A DNA stretch of 64,000 bases from Symbiodinium natans. Lineage: Eukaryota; Sar; Dinophyceae; Suessiales; Symbiodiniaceae. The translations under genes and the position numbers were made by a program. This document shows positions 26,101 to 38,135 of the stretch, piece after piece (the first letter of the stretch is position 1; every line of letters starts with the position of its first letter). Where the stretch lies: positions 305,486 through 369,485 of the forward strand of contig CAJNDS010002283.1 in the NCBI GenBank assembly GCA_905221605.1, given 5' to 3'. The notes beneath the pieces were generated by a model. That model had not been told where the DNA came from. It was given only the letters and a program-made list of their open reading frames with translations, and did no database searches.

Positions 26101-28043
26101 TAGACCATAAGCCCTAAAGCTTAAACCAAGAGTACCTGAAGCCCCAAAGCCACCACCTTTAAACCCTTAAGCGCCCTGAAGTTCCCTCAGCCCAAACCCC
26201 TGCACCCCAAACCCTAAACCCTTAAACCCTAAACCCTTAACCCCAAACCCTAAACCCTAAACCCTAAACTAAACCCCAAACCCTAAACCCCAAACCCTGA
26301 ACCCCAAACCCTAAACCCCAAACCCCAAACCCTAAACCCTGAACCCTAGGTGGCACCTACGGCCTCAACGACCTCAAGGGCGACCTGCAGGGCATCTTGG
26401 TCCGGACTTTGCGGAACTGTTTTTGCATTTGTCCTTGTTGGGTTTGGGGTTTGGGGTTTGGGGTTTGGGGTTTGGGGTTTAGGGTTTAGGGTTTAGGGTT
26501 TAGGGTTTAGGGTTTAGGGTTTAAGTGTTCAGGGTTTAGGGTTAAAGGTTCAGGGTCTAGGGCCTAGGGTTTGAGCTTCTTTAGGGCTTGTGGTGAAGAG
26601 GAGTCAGAGAGCCAACTGAGGCATGTACATGAAAGCGGGCGTCAAGGCGCGTTCCCTTTGTGCTGTCTTCAAGGGGTATAAGGAGGGACCCCTAAAAGGG
26701 GCCCTTAATCTTCCATTGCATAACATATATATATATATATGTATACTTAAAATATAGTCCCTACAAACCTAAGGAGCCCCGAAACAAGCCCCCAAAGAAC
26801 TCCGAAGATCGCTTAGAAGGGTCCTTCTTAGTCTTTGAGTTCCTTGAGTTGTTTTTTTTGAGTGGGCGTTCCTTTCCCAGCGCTTGAGCGCACGCTGTGG
26901 GATCAGTCAGCTGCTTACTTCGGCGCTGTAGGGAGCCAAAGCCCGAGAACCCGAAAGCCCAAGAACCCAAAACCCTAAACCCTGAACAAACACTTGCGCC
27001 CTGCAAGCCCTTTTACCCTAAACCCTACATCCCAGAATGTCGCCGGACACCCTAGGCCCCCATGTCCCTGAGCTAAGGTTCGAACCATGGGCCTTTAGTA
27101 TGGTCCGTTACCCTTGTCTATAGGGCTCCGAAGTATGGGCCCCGTAATACATAGAGTGTATATGAGGGTTCGACAATAGTGTTCCCAAATCAAGGGCCCA
27201 GAACTTCGGACGCCTGACCTGAAGTGTCGAAGACCTTCGCAGGATGAGGGTGTCATGTTCCTCTTCACTGACGGGCAGATCACCAACGAGACTGGGCAAC
27301 CACAACCTTGGGGCTTCCAGGGTGTAAGGCCTACAGGAATTGAGGGCCCTAAGCCCTAAGGCCCTAGACCGTAAGCCCTTAGAGAATTCGGAACCCTAAG
27401 CCCGAAAACCTCAACCCAAAACCCTAAGGGCTGTGGGCTTGTAGGGCGTTGGTGTTGTCGGTATAGGGTTCTGGTGTTGGGTGGTTTTCAGAACCCTAAA
27501 CCCTAAACCCTAAATCCTAAACCCTAAGCCCTAAAGCCTAAACCCCAAACCCTAAACCACAAGCGCTAAACCCTATGTCGTTTCGGCTCAGGAGAAGTTC
27601 TTGGTGTTCATCAACGACTTGTTGGCGTCAGGATGCTTCACTGCTTTGGGGCTTGTTTAGGTTTCTGGTTTAGGGTTTAGGGTTCAGGGGTGAGGGTTTA
27701 GGGTTTAGTTTGCTTGGTTTTGCGGAGGATTTTCCTCTTTCTTTTTTTAGTCGCTAGTTCTTAAAGGCAGAACTAGGGAATCGGGTCTTGTCTTTAGGGG
27801 ACGATTGCCTAAGTTCGATTTTTGGGCCTAGCAATTCGTTCATGATCAGGCTCCCTTCCCTTCTTTGCCCCGGCTACTTGGGAGCCCAATTTCTGACGCG
27901 TACGAGTAGAAGGTAAGCCTTTTAAAGCCGTAAAGCCTTAAACCCCACAAAAGAGAGAGAGAGAGAGAGAGAGAGTGTGTGTGTGTGTGTGTGTCTGTCT
28001 GTCTGTCTGCCTGCCTGCCTGCCTGCCAGCCTGCCTGGCTGGC

Positions 28044-28109
<66 letters not shown>

Positions 28110-31100
28110 TGTGTGGGTGGTTTGGTGGTTGGTTGGTTGTTTGTTTGCTTGCTTGCTTGTTTGTTTGTGTGTGTGGTTGTGTGTTTGTTTGTTTGTTTGT
28201 TTGTTTGTTTGTTTGTTTGTTTGTTTGTTTGTTTGTTTGTTTGTTTGTGTGTGTGTCTGTTTTTGTGTAACATTTTTGTGTATTTCAGGCTTGGGTTGTG
28301 CCTATGCCAAAACCGTTCACCAACCCCCTGAGAGCGGCGTGCTCTTGGGCAGGAGACATTGCAGACCTTTACGCGATGGACGAGAAGGACTGAGCTCCGT
28401 ATGCCTTGGGATGTTCCCCATTATACAAACAGCCCTTGATAGGGATTATCGTCTCTAGTACGCCCTACTATAATCCCAACTTTGGGACGGTTAGTATAAG
28501 GGGGAACATCCCAATCCGTATGCCGTAAGATGCCATAAGTTACCAAAGTTCTCCAGCAGACTTGGGGGGGAGGAGGTGGGACGACATCAGCTGTAGAGAA
28601 TTTTCGAAACCCTAAACCCTAAACCCTAAACCCCAAACCCTAAACCCTAAACCCTAAACCCTAAACCCTAAACCCTAAACCCTAAACCCTAAACCCTAAA
28701 CCCTAAAGCCTAAGCCCTAAACTTTTAAAGGATAGGATTGGGAAGGATGCAAGGCTTCGGCCGAGCTCTCCAGACAGCCCAAACCCCCAAACCTCAAACC
28801 CTAAACCCCAAACCCTAAACCCTAAACCCTAAACCCTAAACCCTAAACCCTAAACCCTAAATCCTAAACCCCAAACCCTAAACCCTAAACCCTGAACAAC
28901 CCCTAGTCGAGGCTCACCTCCACCGCAATCGATGCGCAGACCCCATTCAAAGAAAGATCGTATTTAGGGTTTAGGGGCTTAGGGTGTAAGGTTGAGGGTT
29001 TAGGGTTTAGGGTTCAGGGTTCAGGGTTTAGGGTTTAGGGTTTAGGGTTAAGCCCGAAGCCCTAAACCCAGCAAGCCAGCACGGCACCACCTGCACCTCA
29101 CACAAGTTTGCCATCCCATGATCTCATCGACAAGGCCGGGCAGCAAGTGGACACCTTGTAGTACATAATCTTGAAGATTAGGTAGACTCCTAAACCCGAA
29201 ACCTTAAATCCCTAAATTAGGGGCGTTGTTATTAGCATAACCCTAAACCTTAAACTCTAAAATATGGCATTCCGGTGGTAAATTATGTATAGTACCCTGG
29301 ATTCCCAAGTTTGAGGCGTTAGCTTCCCACAGAAGCGCTCCCTTGTTGTGTTCTAAGGTTGTTGAGCAGCCTAGCAACCCCAAACCCTGCACCCTAAACT
29401 CTAACCCTAAACCCTAAACACAAAACCCGAAACCCTACACCCTAAACCCCAAACCCTAAACCCCAAACCCCAAACCCTAAACCCTAAACCCTAAAACCCA
29501 AACACCCGAAACCCCACCAGGACGCCATCCGCAACGGCGTGCGAAGCGGCTGCAAGGGTGCTGGCATCCAGGACTTGGCAGAGGGGAACACGTTTTTTGT
29601 ACCTTTTGGGGTTTAGGGTTTAGGGGTTTAGGAGTTCGGAGTTTAGGGTTAAGGTTTGAGGGTTTGAGATTATTTTTTTCGGGTTAGGGGCTTGGGAAAT
29701 CAGTGGTTTTAGGGCTCTACGGGGTTTACTTAGGAGTTTTTGGACTTTTTTGGGTGAGGGGTTTAGGAATATGAGGTTTTAGGGTTTTAGGGATTTACGG
29801 TTTTGGGGTTTAGGTGCCAGGGTCATCTGGTTTTAGGGTTTCAGGGTTTAGGGTTTTAAGGTAATTAGGGTTTTAGGCTTCTTGGGTTCTTAGGGTTTTT
29901 GGGTTCCAGGGTCATTTGGTTTCAGGGTTTCAGGGTTTAGGGGTTTAGGGCTTTTGGGTTTGGGATTAAGGGTTTAGGGTTTTATGATTGGGGGTGTGGG
30001 GTTCTGGGTGCCTTGCGGCTTGCGGTGTGTTCGCGTGTCTTTGCCTTTTTTGTTTTTGAGTTGCTATGCGGATGGTGAGGGTTCCGGAAGGGCTGTGGGC
30101 TTTGGGGGGTTTGGGTGTTTACTTTGTGGTACTTTAGATCTTTACCTTTTTTGGGTTTATTGGGTTTCTTAATAAGGCAGCTAAAAGTTTAATTTAAAGC
30201 TACCCTCCTGAGTGCAGCCAAGTTTACTGCTTTTAGGGCTATTGCGGTTTGGGGTGTTTGCGGGCGTCGTGGTTTGATGCGGAATGGCACCACGAAATTC
30301 ATTCACTTGTGACCGCCCGGCATTATCGTGCATTGCAGTGTAGTACGTATGTTGTGGTAGATGTATGGTACGTTATCGTCTACAAAAGTTCAGTATAGCA
30401 TATTCTAGTAGCTCACAGTAGATGGTATCATTTTTCAGTCTTTCTCTTCTAGTGTATATTGCAATTCTAGTAGGTTATAGTAATGTGTAGTACAGTATGG
30501 GGGTTTATAGTGTAGTATACTGAGTTACAGTATACAGTCTTGCGTTGCAAACTTGAGTATAGAAAGTAAATGGCCGATTCCAGCAACTCTAGCAGATGGT
30601 GTATATTCTAGTCAAAAGTATCAAGTATGAATGTTTGCAAACATATCATAGTGTATTATGGTAAACATATTCCCGAAGGGTCCATGTACCTAACTGGGGA
30701 GTACTTGTGCCTTAAAGTACTTCCTAAAAAGGGACTTTGGGGCCCAAGATATAATAACGAGGTAATTACATGGACCCTTAGGGATTGTGTATGCTGTAGC
30801 CCACTGTGTATACTGCTGCCTAAACCCTAAACCCTAAACCCTAAACCCTAAAGTCTAAACCCTAAACCGTGTCTGATAGCGCCTTATAGGACACCCCGGA
30901 GAACTTGTGGAGCTTCTTCATCTCCCGCATCCGCGACTTGGCAAGGTTTGTACTGTTTCGGTCTTTAGGGTTTTAGGGTTTAGGGTTTAGGGTTTAGGGT
31001 TTAGGGTTTGGGGTTGAGGGTTGAGGGCAAAGGTTCGAACTAGGCCACAAGGCTCTAAACCCCGGCTAAAGCTCCCTGATCCTGGAAGTTCAAAACCATA

Positions 31101-34100
31101 AATCTATTTAGACCTGAAACCTTGAACCCTACCTAAGCCCTCGACCCTAGCGAAGCCACAGGCCTTGATGCGTTCATCCCAGGCACCATACCCCTCAGCC
31201 AACAAATCTAAGCCCTAAACCCTGGCCCCGAATCTCCCTGACCGGCAAATCTAAGCCTTAAACCCTCAGCACCCTAAGGAAAATGATAATTAGTAATGAT
31301 AGGAATCATAGAAATAGTAACAATAAATTGAAAAATGAAAAACAATAGTTACACCCTACACCCCAGCCCTGGCCTTTGTGCCATACCATGAGCTGTCTCG
31401 TTATGCGGCGCAGCAGTTTCGATCTGGCTGCGCCTATAGACTTTGGAGGCATTCCAAATTTAACCAACTGTCAATCAGCATGTTTTGGTCATCAAAAAGG
31501 TTTTCTTTCATTCTCATTTCAATAAGGCAAGTTAAGACTTGTGTTTTTTTGGGTCTTTTCTCATTGTGTTAGATGGAATTGGTCACCGTTCCTGCAGTCT
31601 GTGTATGATACGCAATGATGCTTACGAGACACGAGACTTTCATTTGTTTGGGTTATTTGGGTAAATTAGCCTTCCAAGAAGCACGGACGGCCTCATTATT
31701 CGGTGCTGTAGCCCCGATCTGGACCTGCTCGGAAGCTTTGTCGTGCAAGTCAGACTGGATTCTGACGAGCACGGCCTTCGCGTCGGCCGGGTTCACCATC
31801 CGGTGTGATTTCATCAGCGTGGCGCAGCATGGACGCAAAGCCAGGGCTGAAGAAGAAACCGTGCGATGTGGGCATGGCTGACATGTCACGTGCCCAAGTG
31901 GATGATCACACGCCCTGAAACCCAAACCGGCCCTCCCTACGCCCTAACTGCACCTTACACGCCTAAACCTTAACCCCCCCCAGTCAAGTACAACATTAAG
32001 CTCGCAAGCCCTACCTGAAGGTTTCATGGGTTTATGAGTTGTAACAGCAACTCTGCTTATCTTGTTATGAGAGCCCATGAACCTGTAAGAAGACTTTAGA
32101 CCGTAAGCCCCACACCCTACACGGCGCTATTCTAAGGTAGGATAAGGGGGACCCGTAACAGGGAACCCTTCTAAACTCTCTTCTGGCTCTGTTAAACAGG
32201 GACCTTATTCAGAGTGTCTATATCCCCAATGGCCCCCCCCCCCCCCCCCCCTAATCCTGAACCCTAAACGCTAAACCCTAAACCCTAAACCCTAAGCCCT
32301 AAACCCTAAACCGTAAACCGTAAACCCTAAACCCTAAACCCTAAACCCTAAGCCCTAAGCCCTAAACCCTAAACCCTAAACCCCAAACCCCAAACCCCAA
32401 ACCCTAAACCCTACCTACACGGCTCCTCTCAGGAAAGAACCTGCACATGTCCCTGTGCTTCAGCCCCGTGGGCGACGCCATGCGCGGCCGTGCCCGAAAA
32501 TTCCCGGCCCTGGTGAACTGTACCATGGCCTGTTTTGGGAGTTTAGGGTTTAGGGTTCAGGGTTTAGGGTTTAGGGCTTAGGGTTTAGGGTTTAGGGTTT
32601 AAGGTTTGGCAGGGTTTAGGTTCAGGGTGTAGGCATTTGGCTTTAGGTCAAGTTCATGGTCGTTCCGGGCATAGCTGCTAGGGCGTGCAGGGGTTTGCTG
32701 CTTGCTTGGGTTGGACTTAGGGTTAGCATTGTTGGTGTTCTTCTTGTTATTTGAGAGGCGGGGTCTTGGAGGGCCTTGAAGGGTTAGGGTGTCTCTTGGG
32801 CTCATGGGCGCGTTTCGGGTTGAGCCTTCCTTTCCCTTCATGCACGCTGCAATGCCGATTCCACTACATTTGCGAACAAAACCCTTAGGCCAAAGCCCTA
32901 AACCCTAAAACCCTCAAAAACCTTATGACCCTCAACCCTAAACCCTAGCCCTAAACCCTAAACCCTAACCCTAAACCCTAGCCCTAAACCCTAAACCCTG
33001 CAGCCCGAAAAACTCGCAAAAGGCACCGTCATCGATTGGTTCCAGCCTTGGCCGATGGATGCCCTGCAACTCGGCACAGCCATCTTGGGAGGTTTCGGGG
33101 TTTAGGGTTTAGGGTTTAGGGTTTAGGGTTTAGGGTTTAGGGTTTAGGGTTTAGGGCTAGGGTTTAGTAGGGTTTCGGGCCTAGGGTTTAGGGTTCTGGG
33201 CCTAGAGTTTAGGGGTTAGGGGGTGCTTAAGCCCTAAGCCTTAAACCCCAGGTGTAGGGAACAGGGTGCAGGTTTTGAGGGCATCAGGTTCGCGGGTTTT
33301 TAGGGGCTCATGGCTTACCTCAGCCGATGCAGTGGTTGACCCCAGCCCTAAACCCTGAATCCTAAACCCTAATCCCTAGACCCTAAACCCTAAACCCCAA
33401 GCTCTAGGAAGGCTTCAGGATTTGGTGTTTAGGCGGCGTTCCGGTTTAGCAGTGTCGGGATTAGGGTTTGGGGCTAAGGTTTAGTGACGTGGTTTTAGTG
33501 CGCATTCGTGATCTTTGGAGGGATTAGGGTTTAGGATTTAGGGTTTTAGGTTGTGCTTTTGAATCGGTGTTTTCATCTAGGCCTTGTGTCCTAAAGCCTG
33601 TTCCGCCGCCCCCTTGCCCTTTTCTTGGGAAACTGGGTTGCTGGGGAACCTGTTGCGCGGTAGGCCAACGCCCCAAACCCCTCAACCATGAACCCTAGAC
33701 TAGCCTCGAACACCGAACTCTCAACCACAAAACCCTAAATCCAAACTCTTGAACCAACCCTACTGCCCAAACCCTAAATGTACCCCAGACCGAAACCCTA
33801 AACTCCAACCTGATTAAGCCCTAAGCCATAAACGTGAACCCTGAACCCTATTCCACCCTGCCACTACCCCTAACTCCTAAACAACCCGAAACCCTAAACC
33901 CTAAATCCTCAACCCCAAGCCCTAAACCCTAAACCCTAAACCCTCAACCCTAAACACGAAACCCTAAACCCTAAACCCTAAACCCGAAACCCGAAACCCT
34001 AAACCCTATCCTAAACCCACCCCCTTGTCAGGTACAACGTGGGAGCCAAGTTCTTGGAGCCCATTGAGCAGCTGGGCCCACAGGCACTTTTTTTGAAGAA

Positions 34101-37100
34101 CGGTTTAGGGCTTAGGGCTTAGGGTTTAGGAATTAGGGTTTAGGGTTTAGGGATTAGGGTTTAGTGTTTAGGGGTTTAGGGTTTAGGGGTTTAGGGGTTT
34201 AGGGGTTTAGGGGTTTAGGGGTTTAGGGGTTTAGGGTTAGGGTAGGCTTGAGGGTGATTCCGGGTCTGTTTAGGGCTTAAGGGTGTTTGGGGTCACTTTG
34301 TGACCTTGGGGGGGGGGGGGGGGGTAGTGGGAGATTCGGCCGGGAATGGAGCAGCTGGGGGCACAGGCCAAGGGAGTCTTGAGGGTGGGTGTAGGGTCTG
34401 GAACCTTAAGGCCCTAAGGCCTAAACCTGAAACCCAGAACCCTAAAGCCTAAGGCTTAAAACCTAAATGCACAATGCCACCCTGGGGGACATATGCCGTT
34501 ACTTTGATCTTTCAAGAGACAGAGCCAAGCGACTGGAAGTTCTTGCAAACGGGTATGCTGAGGTGCTGGATCGCTTGCGCAAGCTTCCCAGTCGACATGC
34601 CTGGCTCTGCGGCACAGAGGACAACTATGCCCAGGCCACAGGAACTACATCAGCCAAGAGGATCCTCCTTGCGAGGCTGAAATACCGCCTTGCCCGGATG
34701 AAACTGTTGCCGCGCAGAGTGAACAGTGTTTCTTTGTACTCTCTGCATATGGAGTTAAGCATTGGCCCATGCTCAGCGTTCTTGAGCTTCCGGATGCAGT
34801 CTTCAAGAGCTGCTATGTGCCCCCGCATGACTATACAGGCCTCCCATTTTATCGCGGTTGGACCAAAACCCAAGATGGCGACTTTCAAAAGGGCGGATTT
34901 GTGTCTACTGCCATGCCGAGCCAACTCTTTGACCATTTGAATGCACCCTAATCCCTAAATCCTAAACCCTAAACCCTAAACCCTAAACCCTAAACCCTGA
35001 GCCGTAGGTGCCTAACCCCTAGACCGCCCAGGAGCACGTTTAGGGGGTAACCGAGGGGTCGGAATGAATACTCATAGTATTCCCTTATGGTCCCCTAAGA
35101 ACTATGCCTATAAACCCCCCCCCCCCCGCCCACCGAACACCCTATAATAATTTTTAAGGCCCCTATAGTACCCCTTATCCCTAAACCCTAAACCCTAAAC
35201 CCTAAACCCTAAACCCTAAACCCTAAACCCTAAACCCCCTAAAACCCCTACTCTAATCATGAAGGCCCCTATATTAGACCTGTTGTCTGCCCATCGGCAA
35301 ATTCGAGGTAGCTGGGCCGGGCTCGCCCCAAGGTGCTATTTAATGCTACTGGTGGCAAGGAGTTTAGGGTTTAAGGTTTAGGGTTTAGGGTTAGGGTTTC
35401 AGGGGTTTAGGGGTTAAGGGGTTTAGGGTTCTATCCGCTTATGTAGCCTTCAAGGGGTTCTACTGTAGAAGGCACCTTTCGCCCTGCTAAGAAGCAGGAC
35501 GGTGGTTCGTGCAAGCGTTTCTTGACATGAAGGCTTGACAAGAGAGGGGCTGAATTCGCTAGATTTAGGGTTTAGGGTTTAGGGTTTAGGGTTTAGGGTT
35601 TAGGGTTTAGGGTTTAGGGTTTAGGGTTTAGGGTTTAGGGTTTAGGGTTTAGGGTTTAGGGCTCACCGTGAACCTCAAACCGTCAGCCTCCGCAAAAACA
35701 AGCACCCCCGACCCTCAGCCCCCTAAAGCGCCCCTTAAGCACCAGCCACTTTAACCCCCCCCCCCCCCCCCTAACCACTCATCAGTGGAAGCCCACCCCC
35801 CCCCGCCCCCCCCCCCCCCCCCCCCCCAACAAAAAAAAAAAAACCTGCCTTTTATTCGCCAGGACAGCCCAGTGCGCCAGGCCTTGCAAAGGGAGCGGGG
35901 AAGGGGGTTCAGGGTATTAGGTCGTGGGGTTTACTCTGTGGTGCTCTTTGCTGCAACCTTAGATCCTTAGCCTGCTTGGGTTTTTTTTGGGGTTTCTTAA
36001 GGCAGCTAAGAACTTAATTTATAGCTACCCTACCAAGTGCAGCCAAGTTCTGGGCCCCTAAGCCCTCCAAGCGTGAAGGCGACGAAGTTTGGGACTTTTG
36101 CTGGCATTTCAGGAGACCCAACCCCAATCCAGGGGACTAAGACTCGCACGCCTAAGGTTGTACCCCCAAAGCTTGCCCTTAATCAACATGCTCATGATAT
36201 GGCCCTTATACTTCTTTTAAAAGGGTCCCCAAAATCCAAGGGTACAACCTTAAGGGTCCAAGTTCTCGCCTGGTGGTACCCTCATTCCGTTTGTTCGGGG
36301 GTGTGAGGCTTCAGCTCCACAGGATTACGATTCAGGGTCTAGGGTCTAGGGTCTAGGGTTTAGGGTTTAGGGTATGGGGTTTAGGGTTTAGGGTTTAGGG
36401 TTTAGGGTTTAGGGTTTAGGGTTTAGGGTTTAGGGGGTTCCCAGCATAAACCCAAAAAACCCTAAGCCCTAAACCCCAAACGCTGAATCCCCCCCCCCCC
36501 CCCCCCCCCCGCACAAAAAAAAGAGAGAAAAATAAGCCCGAAGCCCCCTTAAGGAAGGAGGTTCCTGCGCATCGGACCCTTGACTAGGTCGCTGTTTCGG
36601 AATTGAACTTAAGTTCCCACTGTTTTCTTAATTCGCAAAAAAAGCAACATACTAGAGATCCTGTGCTGTAGTTTCACCCTAAAAACTGAGCCCTAAACCC
36701 TAAACCCTATAAAGCCTCAACCCTAGACCGTAAACCCTACGAAGCCTGATGAGACCCTATGAAACCCTACGAAACACCGTGAAACCCTATGAAACCCCGT
36801 AGGCCCTAAACCCTAAACCCTAAACCCCAAACCCCAAACCCCAAACCCTAACCCCTGAACCCTGAACCCTAAACCCTAAACCCTAAACCCTAAACCCTAA
36901 ACCCTAAGCCCTAAACCCTAAACCCTAAACCCTACACCCCAAACCGTAGTGACCAGGGAATCATGGAGTTCTTGCCCTACAGCTTCGAAGCTGCAGGCGT
37001 CCCAAAAGATGTGTCTTTCTGCTTTGGGAAGATCTGGGTTTGGGGTTTAGGGTTTAGCGCTTCGAGTTTGGGGTTTAGGGTTTAGGGGGTTTCGGGGGTT

Positions 37101-38103
37101 TAGGGGGTTTAGGGGGTTTAGGGGGTTTAGGGGGTTTAGGGGGTTTAGGGGGTTTAGGGGGTTTAGGGGGTTTAGGGGGTTTAGGGGGTTTAGGGGGGTT
37201 AGGGGGTTTAGGGGGTTTGGGGTTTAGGGTTTTTATGTGGTTTAGGGGGTTCAGGGGGTTCCAGGGGTTTAGGGGTTTAGGGGTTTTTAGGGGTTTTAGG
37301 GGGTTTTAGGGGGTTAGGGGGTTTTAGGGGGGGGTTAGGGGGTTTAGGTGGTTTAGGGGTTTAGGGGTTTAGAGCGGGGTGTAGGGGTTTAGGGCGTTTT
37401 AGGGGGTTTGGGGTTTAGGGGTTTCGGGGGTTTTAGGGGGGTTTAGGTGGGTTTAGGGGGTTTAGGGTTTTAGGGGGGTTTAAGAAGGTTTAGGTGGTAT
37501 TAGGGGGTTTAGGGGGTTTAGGGGGGTTTAGGTAGGGGGTTTAGGGGGGTTTAGGGGGTTTTAGGGGGTTTAGTGGGTTTGGGGGTTTATGGGGTTTAGG
37601 GGGTTTTAGCGGGGGTTTTGGGGGTTTAGGGGGTTAGGGGGTTTAGGGGTTTTTAGGGGGTTTGGGGGTTTGAGGGGTTTGAGGGGGTTTAGGTTTCCGG
37701 GTTTACCCTACTCGCTGTTTGAGAGCTTGACTCCCCTTATGATACCCAGAACTACAAAACAAATGGGCACCCTCATCATTCTTACTTTACTGGACGGTTT
37801 AGGGTTTAGGGTTTACAAGGGCCATATGAGGAGTATACTAAGGGGAACTTTTAGGGGTACAACCTTAGGGGAAACCCTAAACCCTAAGCCCTTCACCCCG
37901 AAACCCTCAACCTTAAACCTTAAACCCTGAACCCTGAACCCTAAACCCTAAACCCTAAACCCTGTAGACCCTGAATAAGAAGCCGCGTTTCGAAGCCCGC
38001 CAGGCAACGTGGCCACGCAGTTCATGGAGGTGCAGAGGCTGGTCATCTCCCTTCCCCGCGCGCAGCTTCATGGGTTTAGGATTTAGGGTTTGGGGTTTAG
38101 GGT

Positions 38104-38135
<32 letters not shown>

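Noticed and set aside
27938-28458. Cys/Val-rich and Lys/Gln/Thr-rich open frames
   Set aside because: Products of the compound microsatellite; dynein continuity from exon 37 to exon 38 shows that it is intron.
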